Of a stretch of 21,584 nucleotides of DNA, positions 15,632 to 21,584 are shown piece after piece (the stretch's first letter is position 1; the number at the start of each line of letters is the position of its first letter). A model generated the notes under the pieces. The model worked only from the letters and a program-made list of their open reading frames with translations. It was not told the origin of the DNA and searched no databases. Source of the DNA: Hungatella sp. UBA5385 (GTDB taxonomy: Bacteria; Bacillota; Clostridia; Lachnospirales; Lachnospiraceae); NCBI GenBank assembly GCA_002409995.1, contig DHOR01000004.1, positions 1,269 to 22,852 on the forward strand, given 5' to 3'. Made by a program: the position numbers and the translations under genes.

Positions 15632-15661
15632 TTTACAACCAGAACGTATTTTCGATATAAT
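15632..15661 (+). promoter_or_regulatory. Promoter of the Y-family polymerase with embedded SOS (LexA/DinR) box
   Basis: A -35 TTTACA (15632-15637) and a consensus -10 TATAAT (15656-15661) with an 18-base spacer. The spacer holds GAACGTATTTTC (15642-15653), one base off the GAAC-N4-GTTC core of the Gram-positive SOS box; with flanks it matches 12 of 14 consensus positions. LexA binding there would block the promoter, as expected for a DNA-damage-induced polymerase. Confidence 0.7.
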
Positions 15662-15748
15662 AGAAGGAGATATATTGTTAGGAAGAAGATAGTTTGCTGG
15701 GATGTAGAGAATTACAAGGAAATTTTCATGAAGGAGGGAGATGTCGTC

Positions 15749-16993
15749 ATGGAACAAAAAACGCTGATATTTCATATTGATGTGAACTCTGCTTTTTTAA
15801 GCTGGGAATCTGTTTATCGTTTAAAGATGGAACCTGATGCTCTGGATCTGCGCACCATTCCATCAGCAGTTGGCGGAGATGCTTCGTCCCGCCACGGCAT
15901 TGTTCTTGCCAAGTCCACACCTGCTAAAAAGTTTGGTATTACAACCGGAGAACCTCTTGTACAGGCACTTCGCAAATGTCCGGAACTTACTGTGGTTCCT
16001 TCCCGTTTTGATATTTATACAGAATATTCTAAGGCTCTTATGGATATTTTGTCAGACTATACTCCTGATATTGAAAAATTCAGTATTGACGAGGCATTTT
16101 TAGATATGACATCTACGATTCATCTATTTGGTGACCCATGGACTACTGCCAATGAGATCAGAGAACGGGTTTACCAAGAGCTGGGTTTTACTGTAAATAT
16201 TGGAATTGCTCCAAACAAGCTGTTGGCTAAAATGGCTTCTGATTTTAAAAAACCCAATCTCTGCCATACTCTTTATCTGGAGGAGCTGCCCCAGAAGCTT
16301 TGGCCTCTTCCTGTGGGAGAATTATTCTTTGTAGGCAAGTCTGCCAGGAATAAGCTGGAAAGCTTTGGAATCAACACCATCGGACAGCTGGCAGCCAGTG
16401 ATGTGGAGCTGTTAAAGCCCCTATTGGGGGAGAAGTATGCCATATTGATACATGATTATGCCTGCGGCATTGACAACTCTCCTGTAGAAGAAAGGGAACC
16501 TATAAACAAGGGTTATGGCAACAGCGTTACCCTGTCCAGAGATATTGATGATCTTGAATCCGCATTTCAGGTCCTTCTCTCTCTAAGTGAAACAGTAGGC
16601 GCCAGATTAAGAGCTGATCGTGTTCTCTGTGATTGTGTTTGTGTGGAGATTAAAGACTGGGAGTTTCGTACCCAGTCTCATCAGATGACCCTCAATAATT
16701 CCACAGACTCTACCAATGTAATCTATGAAAGTGCATGTAAGCTGTTACAGGAATTTTGGGACTACAGGCCCCTCCGTCTTATGGGAGTCAGGGCAACTAA
16801 AATCAGTGATGATAATTACACTCAGTTAAGTCTCTTTGAACCGGAACAGAACCAGAAGATGAAGGAAATGGAAAAGGCTGTTGACCAGATCAGGGGAAAG
16901 TTTGGCATAGACAGCATTAAACGTGCCAGTTTTCTGCAAAAGGATGCTCTGGTGGATCATGCAGCAAGCAAGACAAAGCATTTAAAGAAATAA
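15749..16993 (+). CDS. Y-family translesion DNA polymerase (DinB / Pol IV type)
   Basis: The start is set at the ATG giving MEQKTL (414 residues), preceded by GGAGGGAG; an ATG seven codons earlier overlaps that site. Catalytic carboxylates are Asp11 (HIDVNSAFLSWE) and Asp114/Glu115 (SIDEAFLDM). The palm/thumb region shows NIGIAPNKLLAKMASDFKKP, and a little-finger domain spans about 250-350. QLSLF (359-363) is a canonical beta-clamp-binding motif. It copies past DNA lesions with low fidelity. The DVNSAFLSWE form of the first motif, instead of DMDAFFASVE, places it in the clostridial DinB-like subgroup rather than classical DinB. It has its own promoter with an SOS-box-like site and converges on a YitT gene, with only 11 bases between the stops. 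Confidence 0.9.
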   Translation: MEQKTLIFHIDVNSAFLSWESVYRLKMEPDALDLRTIPSAVGGDASSRHGIVLAKSTPAKKFGITTGEPLVQALRKCPELTVVPSRFDIYTEYSKALMDILSDYTPDIEKFSIDEAFLDMTSTIHLFGDPWTTANEIRERVYQELGFTVNIGIAPNKLLAKMASDFKKPNLCHTLYLEELPQKLWPLPVGELFFVGKSARNKLESFGINTIGQLAASDVELLKPLLGEKYAILIHDYACGIDNSPVEEREPINKGYGNSVTLSRDIDDLESAFQVLLSLSETVGARLRADRVLCDCVCVEIKDWEFRTQSHQMTLNNSTDSTNVIYESACKLLQEFWDYRPLRLMGVRATKISDDNYTQLSLFEPEQNQKMKEMEKAVDQIRGKFGIDSIKRASFLQKDALVDHAASKTKHLKK

Positions 16994-17004
16994 TACAAAC
17001 CGCT

Positions 17005-17892
17005 TTATTTAATACTGAGAGAATCCGTTATCGGTTTAAACCCTTCACCAAACACCTCATTGGAATCAGTGATTACCATAAATGCATCTTTATCAATTTC
17101 ATGAAGCACTTTTCTGATAGGCACCACCTGACTGTTGCTGCAAGCACAGAAAATCACCCTTTTCTCATCCAGGGAGAAGGCGCCCTGTCCATAGAGGAAG
17201 GTACAGCCTCTTCCTGTAGCCTCCTCTATGGCGGCAGCTACCTCTGCTTCTTTCATTGTCACAATAAACACCAGTTTTCCTGCACCCAGACCGTACATGA
17301 TTTTGTCAATTACCATGGTTGTTACGATAGAAGAAATCATACCAAGAATCACAGCATCCAGATTGCGGAATACAAATGCACCGGCTCCAATAACAACAGC
17401 ATCTATCACCAGGGATATCTGTCCTATGGTAAAATGAGGAAAGATTCTCTTAATTGCCATAACAAGGAAATCCGTACCTCCTGTAGAGCAGTTTCTCACA
17501 TAGACAATGGTCAGTCCCATACCGGATAAAAGGCCGGTACATATGGAGGCATACATAGGATTGCCGTTATAAACCGGCATAAAAGGAACTACATAATCCA
17601 GAACTATGGCAAAGATCACCATGCTTTTCATGGAACGCAGAAGAAACCGCCTTCCAAGCAGTTTATAGCTGACTAAAAGTATGGGGATATTTAAAAGAAT
17701 ACTGGTAATACCCATGGGCAATCCAAACAAATGACGGATAATCAGAGCAATACCGGAAACTCCTACAGGAGCAAACTCTGCATTGATTGCAAAGTTGTAG
17801 ATTCCCAGATTAAATAACAATGCTCCCAGCGCATCACACACCAAATCCACTCCCAGTTCTTTTAATGAATAATCCTTTTTTGCCAAGCTCAT
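17005..17892 (-). CDS. YitT-family membrane protein (second paralog)
   Basis: 295 residues with about six predicted membrane spans (roughly 15-36, 58-78, 88-107, 113-133, 157-176, 179-198) and a C-terminal DUF2179-type domain (about 205-285, with DKDAFMVITDSNEVFGEGF). Landmarks APVGVSGIALIIRHLFGLP and NCSTGGTDFLVMAIK are typical. It has an unusual cluster of cysteines in the C-terminal domain (Cys230, Cys249, Cys251) that the other paralog lacks there. The start has GGAGG. It lies 45 bases after the small acidic protein gene on the same strand. The role of the family is not established. Confidence 0.88.
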   Translation of the reverse strand: MSLAKKDYSLKELGVDLVCDALGALLFNLGIYNFAINAEFAPVGVSGIALIIRHLFGLPMGITSILLNIPILLVSYKLLGRRFLLRSMKSMVIFAIVLDYVVPFMPVYNGNPMYASICTGLLSGMGLTIVYVRNCSTGGTDFLVMAIKRIFPHFTIGQISLVIDAVVIGAGAFVFRNLDAVILGMISSIVTTMVIDKIMYGLGAGKLVFIVTMKEAEVAAAIEEATGRGCTFLYGQGAFSLDEKRVIFCACSNSQVVPIRKVLHEIDKDAFMVITDSNEVFGEGFKPITDSLSIK

Positions 17893-17937
17893 AGATTAAC
17901 GCCTCCACTTCTATATTCACCAATGTCATCTATTTCT

Positions 17938-18207
17938 TTATAAAAAATAATCCTCGATTACAAATTTCTTCTTACCAATGGAGATTCTGTTAATAAATAC
18001 ATTGACTTCTTCGTCCTCTTCCTCACATCTGCCCCATACTGTTATGGGTGTTTTTCCATAGGCTTGTACCAAAGATACCTCCTGATCCATAACTCCATGG
18101 TCAGCCAGCGCCTCTGCAAGATCAAGCAGAACTTCTTCCACATCTTCATCAATCCTGTGTCTTTCAAATTCAATCTCCAGCTCTTCGTAAATCTCATCAT
18201 TCATCAT
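17938..18207 (-). CDS. Small acidic protein of unknown function
   Basis: 89 residues, soluble, rich in Glu and Asp (ELEIEFERHRIDEDVEEVLL at 9-28). The predicted shape is an N-terminal helix pair (about 5-38) followed by a small beta domain (about 42-89) with ITVWGRCEEEDEEVNVFIN. I do not recognise a named family. AGAGGA precedes the ATGATG start. It is the first gene before the second YitT gene and probably shares its transcript. Normal codon use and a good ribosome site support it as a real gene. Confidence 0.7.
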   Translation of the reverse strand: MMNDEIYEELEIEFERHRIDEDVEEVLLDLAEALADHGVMDQEVSLVQAYGKTPITVWGRCEEEDEEVNVFINRISIGKKKFVIEDYFL

Positions 18208-18305
18208 ATTGGTTTCCTCTTCCTTTTTAATTATGTATTTTTGTAATTTTATATCTTTATTTTATAGTGCAGGTTGAAATTTTATATTGATGTTCGCTCT
18301 TTAAA

Positions 18306-18374
18306 ACTCAGTTGGGAAGGTTTCTATCACTCAGTCGGGAAGGTTTCTATCACTCAGTCGGGAAGGTTTCTATT
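18306..18374. repeat. Three 23-bp tandem repeats upstream of the pseudouridine synthase
   Basis: Units at 18306-18328, 18329-18351 and 18352-18374 have the form ACTCAGTCGGGAAGGTTTC followed by TATC. Copy 1 has T for C at position 8 and copy 3 ends in T instead of C; otherwise they are identical. There are no spacers. The array ends two bases before a -35 box. Confidence 0.95.
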
Positions 18375-18376
18375 GC

Positions 18377-18406
18377 TTTACAAATAGCTGGTTTGCATGC
18401 TACAAT
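18377..18406 (+). promoter_or_regulatory. Extended -10 promoter abutting the start codon of the pseudouridine synthase
   Basis: A -35 TTTACA (18377-18382) and a -10 TACAAT (18401-18406), 18-base spacer, with TGC before the -10. Transcription would start at about 18413, which is the A of the first ATG, so the mRNA may be leaderless. Confidence 0.65.
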
Positions 18407-18412
18407 CAGCCT

Positions 18413-19324
18413 ATGAAAATTATAATGAACTATACCATTAAACAATCCGCTTCCGGACAGACTGTGGAGAAGTACTTAAAGAGTCTGGGATATTCGCAGA
18501 GTCTTCTTCGCCAGCTTCGCAATACTCCGGACGGCATAACCATAGACAACACTTTAGTCTATACAACATACAGGCTCTCAGAAGGACAGAATCTTACTAT
18601 CTCTTTTCCTGAAGAAACCGGCTCAGACAATATTGTTCCAGTTCCTATGAGCTTAACAATTCCCTATGAAGATGAACACCTGATGGTGATCAACAAAGCT
18701 TCCGGCATTCCCATTCACCCTTCCCAGGGCAATTATGACAACACACTTGCCAATGGAATTGCTTATTACCTTGGAGAAAAAGGGGAATCCTGCACCTACA
18801 GAGTGATCAACAGACTGGATCGGGATACCACCGGTTTATTAATTATTGCCAAAAATCCTTTAAGTGCCTGTATTTTATCCAATATGGTGAAAAACAGAAC
18901 CATAAAACGGCGCTATCTTGCCATTGCAAAAGGCAAGCTGCCGGATCAGGGCACCATTGATGCACCCATTGCCAGAGTAACAGATTCTACCATTGAACGG
19001 TGTGTTGATTTTGAACGGGGAGAATCTGCCATTACCCATTATAAACGGCTTTGGTATGATAATTCCACAGATCACTCTCTGGCTGCCCTTCAGCTTACTA
19101 CCGGCAGAACTCATCAGATTCGGGTTCATTTAAAATACATTGGTCATCCTCTGCCTGGTGACTTCCTCTATTGTGAGGATTATCGTTATATCAATCGTCA
19201 GGCACTTCATTCCTGGCGCCTTGATTTTACCCATCCGATTCTGGGAACAGCCATGCATTTTGAAGCGCCGCTTCCTGAAGATATGAGATTTACAGGAATT
19301 AAAGACAACTTATTTACCAACTAA
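18413..19324 (+). CDS. RluA-family pseudouridine synthase
   Basis: 303 residues. An N-terminal S4-like RNA-binding part (about 15-65) is followed by the RluA/RsuA catalytic domain (about 80-295). The catalytic motif is RLDRDTTGL with Asp136; other landmarks are INKASGIPIHPSQGN (94-108), LTTGRTHQIRVHLKYIGHPLPGD and the QALHSWRLDFTHP ending. It isomerises uridine to pseudouridine in rRNA or tRNA; the exact site is not predictable, since Firmicutes carry several RluA/RluD paralogs. The first ATG (18413) has no Shine-Dalgarno, nor does the ATG at codon 5. The predicted transcription start falls on the first ATG. Three 23-bp repeats sit just upstream of the promoter. Confidence 0.9.
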   Translation: MKIIMNYTIKQSASGQTVEKYLKSLGYSQSLLRQLRNTPDGITIDNTLVYTTYRLSEGQNLTISFPEETGSDNIVPVPMSLTIPYEDEHLMVINKASGIPIHPSQGNYDNTLANGIAYYLGEKGESCTYRVINRLDRDTTGLLIIAKNPLSACILSNMVKNRTIKRRYLAIAKGKLPDQGTIDAPIARVTDSTIERCVDFERGESAITHYKRLWYDNSTDHSLAALQLTTGRTHQIRVHLKYIGHPLPGDFLYCEDYRYINRQALHSWRLDFTHPILGTAMHFEAPLPEDMRFTGIKDNLFTN

Positions 19325-19434
19325 AGATTATCAGATTCTTATAATTGCGTCAACACAAATAGTACCTTTTAATGCCTGTTTATTTATTACACCAAATGCT
19401 CAGAATAATAAGAGACTTCTTCAGGAGGTGGATT

Positions 19435-19992
19435 ATGATTCTAAATATAATGGCTTATGGTGTAATACCGATTTTTACATTTTTATTTGTCCGGGGAACC
19501 GATCTGTTTACTACGAATTTTTCTGTAATTGGCAATACAGAAACCGGAAAATTTGCTTTTATCCTGTGGGGAATCATCATAGGATTTTACTTTTATTATG
19601 TGCTGAGAAAAATGATTGCATGCCTGCCAAGAAATAAAGGGGAAATTGCAGTCAGCACCAGCGCTCTGGTTCTCCTTGCCTTCGCTATGATCATGCCCTA
19701 TCTGCCTGACCTTAAGCCTTTAAAATCATTTTTACATGTGCTTTTTTCATTTTTAGCTTCTGTACTGCTGCTAATCTCCCTTTATATGATAATTTGGAAG
19801 CTGTACTGCATGAACCGGCAGGTTTATAAATCCTTCCTAACCGGCTTAAATACCATAACCCTGCTGTCTGTTAGTCTGCTGTTTCTTGCTGGTATTGTAA
19901 GCAGCGCTCTTGAAATCTTCTTTATTGTTTCCTGTACTGTTCTTATCCGTAAATTATATGATAAAGTTATGATGCGGAAAAGACTATTCTAA
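19435..19992 (+). CDS. Multi-spanning membrane protein of unknown function
   Basis: The start is set at the ATG giving MILNIMAYG (185 residues), which has AGGAGGTGG just upstream; earlier in-frame ATGs lack a ribosome site. It has about six hydrophobic segments separated by short, mostly basic loops (roughly residues 3-20, 42-62, 74-92, 97-120, 137-160 and 160-175, approximate), and a basic C-terminal end (MMRKRLF). An N-terminal outer loop reads TTNFSVIGNTETGKF, which recalls small DUF998-like proteins, but I cannot assign a family. It follows the pseudouridine synthase on the same strand after about 110 bases and ends just before a strong bidirectional terminator. Confidence 0.75.
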   Translation: MILNIMAYGVIPIFTFLFVRGTDLFTTNFSVIGNTETGKFAFILWGIIIGFYFYYVLRKMIACLPRNKGEIAVSTSALVLLAFAMIMPYLPDLKPLKSFLHVLFSFLASVLLLISLYMIIWKLYCMNRQVYKSFLTGLNTITLLSVSLLFLAGIVSSALEIFFIVSCTVLIRKLYDKVMMRKRLF

Positions 19993-20011
19993 GATTTTTA
20001 GATTAAAAATG

Positions 20012-20035
20012 GGGATAAGGCTTTAGCCTTATCCC
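20012..20035. terminator. Strong bidirectional terminator
   Basis: A perfect 10-bp stem, GGGATAAGGC-TTTA-GCCTTATCCC, lies between convergent genes. Read on the minus strand it is followed by CATTTTTAA, serving the histone-like gene; on the plus strand it follows the membrane protein gene. Confidence 0.88.
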
Positions 20036-20054
20036 TGCTGAATTTGTACTTCTA

Positions 20055-20639
20055 TTATAAAATAACCTTAAACTGATCAGAGCCCTCACCGTTTACAACA
20101 TAGTAAGCCGCATTCTCTTCTGGCTTTACATAGATTTCAATGGTCTTAATCTCTGTGTTTTTGTTCATGGATTCATAAGATTTTTTAGCTGCATTTAAAA
20201 CATCTTCAGCAACAATCTGTTTTCCTTCAAACTCAATAAAGATAGAAGATACAGGTTCTTTCTTAACAGCTGGTTTCTTTGCTGGTGTTTTTTTAGGAGC
20301 GGCTGTTTTTTTAGGCGCTGTTTCCTTTTTAGCGGGAGCGGCGGCTTTCTTCTCTGTGGCTTTTTTCTCTGTTACCTTTTTCTCTGCTGCTTTTTTCTCC
20401 GTTGCTTTTTTAGGAGCGGCTGCTTTTTTAGGAGCGGCTTCCTTCTTAGCTGGAGCTGACTCCTTCTTAGCTGGAGCAACTTCCTTCTTAGCTGGAGCAA
20501 CTTCCTTCTTTTCTACAGCGTTATCTGCAGATGTTTTAATTGTTTCTGCTGCCACTGCTGTTTCTACATTTTTCTCTGACGCTGGTACAGCTAACTTTGC
20601 TTCTGTTGCAATTGCAGTTTGACTTTTTACTTTTGACAT
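20055..20639 (-). CDS. Histone-H1-like Lys/Ala/Pro-rich protein with a small C-terminal domain
   Basis: The start is set at the ATG giving MSKVKS (194 residues), preceded by GAGGAGGAG; the ATG five codons earlier overlaps that site. Residues about 44-128 form a very basic Lys/Ala/Pro tract built from repeats such as KKEVAPA and EKKATEKKAA, like the tails of histone H1 and bacterial H1-like proteins, which bind DNA or RNA without sequence preference. A folded domain follows (about 130-194, IFIEFEGKQIVAEDVLNAAKKS to the end) of the type I know as DUF6465 in Lachnospiraceae. The promoter is a perfect consensus, so the protein is probably abundant. A nucleoid-associated role is likely but not shown; an RNA- or ribosome-binding role is also possible. 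Confidence 0.82.
   Translation of the reverse strand: MSKVKSQTAIATEAKLAVPASEKNVETAVAAETIKTSADNAVEKKEVAPAKKEVAPAKKESAPAKKEAAPKKAAAPKKATEKKAAEKKVTEKKATEKKAAAPAKKETAPKKTAAPKKTPAKKPAVKKEPVSSIFIEFEGKQIVAEDVLNAAKKSYESMNKNTEIKTIEIYVKPEENAAYYVVNGEGSDQFKVIL
20430..20510 (-). repeat. 21-bp in-frame repeats in the histone-like gene
   Basis: About four tandem 21-bp units, close to TCCTTCTTAGCTGGAGCAAC plus T on the plus strand, code for KKEVAPA-type heptads on the minus strand. The period is a multiple of three, so the frame is kept if copies are gained or lost. Confidence 0.8.
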
Positions 20640-20653
20640 AATTCTCCTCCTCA

Positions 20654-20670
20654 AACAGTATTGAACTGTT
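20654..20670 (-). other. Leader hairpin just upstream of the ribosome site
   Basis: Read on the minus strand, AACAGT-TCAAT-ACTGTT forms a 6-bp stem with a 5-base loop, ending a few bases before the GAGGAGGAG ribosome site of the histone-like gene. It may stabilise the mRNA or tune initiation; this is inference. Confidence 0.4.
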
Positions 20671-20731
20671 AAAATATTAACATTTTCAAATCTAAGCCTG
20701 CCAGTGATGTCTCATGTTTTAGCTAGAGTGA

Positions 20732-20760
20732 ATTATAGAACTAATTTTTTGATTTGTCAA
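20732..20760 (-). promoter_or_regulatory. Perfect consensus sigma-A promoter of the histone-like gene
   Basis: Minus-strand -35 TTGACA (20755-20760), 17-base spacer, -10 TATAAT (20732-20737). The leader is about 85 bases. Confidence 0.9.
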
Positions 20761-20810
20761 CCACCCACCAGGAAGAGAATATTTTCCATTTAACAGCGTT
20801 TCTAAAATAT

Positions 20811-21440
20811 TTATGGTCGCATTACAGAAGATGCTGCTGCCAGATGCTCTGCAATTTCGTACATATTGGTGACACTGCCCACCTTTAGTTTGTCCGAAAG
20901 TCCATAGAAATTCAAACATGTTCCACAGGTTAAAATCTCTGTTCCCTGAGCCTCCAGACTCTTTAAATCATCTATAGATTCTGAAGTTTCCGTTGAAAGT
21001 CTGGCTCCTCCATTATAGAGAATCACTGTCTCAGGCAGCTGTTCCAGCTGAGTCAGGGCATAGATAAAACCTTTCATCAATGCTCGTCCCAGTTCCTCAC
21101 TTCCACTTCCCATCTGATCAGAAGCAATCACCGCAATAAGCCCTTTTTTTCTATTGTCAGGGGCGCAGATTGTATCAGTTTCAGTATCAGTTTTACTCTC
21201 TTCCGTCTTAGCTGCTTCCTGCTCTGTCACATGAAGTATCACTTCATATTCTCCTTCAGCTTTTTTCTCTGAAGAAGGAGACATTTTAAGGTAAGTGCCA
21301 AGTTTCATAACATTCTGAACTGCAATTTCATTGTCTACAAGAACCGTTAATGTGCCTTCCTTCATCTCCTTTAAGGCTTGCTTGGTTTTAATAACCGGCT
21401 GAGGACATGGTACACCTTTTGCATCTATAATTCTATCCAT
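20811..21440 (-). CDS. yedF: YedF family protein (TusA/SirA-like + DsrE-like domains)
   Basis: 209 residues. The N-terminal TusA/SirA-like domain (about 1-72) has the CPQP motif with Cys12, the sulfur-carrying cysteine of the family. A Glu/Thr-rich linker (about 73-97) leads to a DsrE-like domain (about 98-205) with SDQMGSGSEELGRALMKGFI, ILYNGGARL and CGTCLNFYG (Cys172, Cys175). This two-domain build is that of the sulfurtransferase-like YedF proteins often found near selenophosphate synthetase and other selenium genes. It probably handles reactive sulfur or selenium. Its neighbours here give no support for selenium, and the gene upstream lies beyond the window. The start has a modest GGGG-type ribosome site. 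Confidence 0.88.
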   Translation of the reverse strand: MDRIIDAKGVPCPQPVIKTKQALKEMKEGTLTVLVDNEIAVQNVMKLGTYLKMSPSSEKKAEGEYEVILHVTEQEAAKTEESKTDTETDTICAPDNRKKGLIAVIASDQMGSGSEELGRALMKGFIYALTQLEQLPETVILYNGGARLSTETSESIDDLKSLEAQGTEILTCGTCLNFYGLSDKLKVGSVTNMYEIAEHLAAASSVMRP

Positions 21441-21484
21441 CTTTGAATTCCCCGCTTTCTTTGTTTTCTAACACCTATTGAATT

Positions 21485-21493
21485 AGTATAGCA
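21485..21493 (-). promoter_or_regulatory. Extended -10 promoter element of yedF
   Basis: The minus-strand sequence TGCTATACT is an extended -10 about 45 bases upstream of the start codon. No good -35 is seen, which is common for extended -10 promoters. Confidence 0.5.
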
Positions 21494-21520
21494 TATTTTT
21501 TTGTAGTGGGGAAGATATGG

Positions 21521-21548
21521 GGAATTGTTTAAATTATTGGAATTGTTT
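21521..21548. repeat. 10-bp direct repeat upstream of yedF
   Basis: GGAATTGTTT occurs at 21521-21530 and again at 21539-21548, 18 bases apart. It may be a regulator site for yedF or for a gene beyond the right edge; no other evidence is available. The rest of 21441-21584 holds no gene that I can see. Confidence 0.35.
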
Positions 21549-21584
21549 GAGCATTTACTCAAGGGGTTCGACCCTTTCATGAAA

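Noticed and set aside
18306..18374. Possible CRISPR array
   Set aside because: The 23-bp units are directly adjacent with no spacers and no cas genes are nearby.
20356..20622. Plus-strand hydrophobic open frame opposite the histone-like gene
   Set aside because: Its Phe/Ala-rich sequence is the antisense of Lys/Ala repeats and has no ribosome site.
21558..21584. tRNA-like T-arm sequence (GGGGTTCGACCC) at the right edge
   Set aside because: Placing TTCGACC as the T loop leaves flanks that do not form a 5-bp stem, and no acceptor or anticodon stem is seen. It is at best a small hairpin.

Overview
The window looks like a chromosomal segment of a low-GC, Gram-positive Clostridia genome, most likely Lachnospiraceae. 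The support is an mcsA-mcsB pair, a membrane-linked biotin carboxyltransferase cluster of OadG type, two YitT-family proteins, a Lys/Ala-rich protein with a small C-terminal domain, strong GGAGG ribosome sites and sigma-A promoters. I see no phage, transposase, CRISPR array, rRNA or complete tRNA gene. No gap between genes exceeds about 250 bases.

Layout. (1) 1-1784, minus: a GntR/YtrA-type regulator, mcsA and the start of mcsB, which runs off the left edge. This is the protein-arginine-phosphorylation quality-control operon, but with a GntR-type regulator where CtsR usually sits and an McsB with altered active-site motifs. (2) 1957-2931, plus: a lone Cys-nucleophile alpha/beta hydrolase behind a promoter with MerR-type architecture. 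(3) 2988-7015, minus: a two-gene cell-surface operon with a secreted SH3/N-acetylglucosaminidase protein followed by a membrane-anchored cohesin-domain protein; both carry a cadherin-like beta-sandwich domain. (4) 7259-11454, minus: a four-gene carboxyltransferase operon with a CoA-type carboxyltransferase, an OadG-like membrane subunit with an extra exported domain, a biotin carrier and an OadA/5S-type carboxyltransferase. It has the parts of a transcarboxylase but no OadB pump in the window. (5) 11678-15534, minus: a lipoprotein, a YitT protein, a tyrosine phosphatase and a D,D-carboxypeptidase. (6) 15749-16993, plus: a Y-family DNA polymerase with an SOS-box-like site inside its promoter. 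(7) 17005-18207, minus: a second YitT protein and a small acidic protein. (8) 18413-19992, plus: an RluA-type pseudouridine synthase preceded by three 23-bp tandem repeats and possibly leaderless, then a small multi-spanning membrane protein. (9) 20055-21440, minus: a histone-H1-like protein behind a perfect consensus promoter, and a YedF (TusA + DsrE) protein.

Most of the window is housekeeping or conserved accessory content. The points most worth a second look are the altered McsB active site and GntR linkage, the glucosaminidase/cohesin pair with its interrupted catalytic region, the OadG-linked transcarboxylase-like operon, and the tandem-repeat promoter of the pseudouridine synthase.
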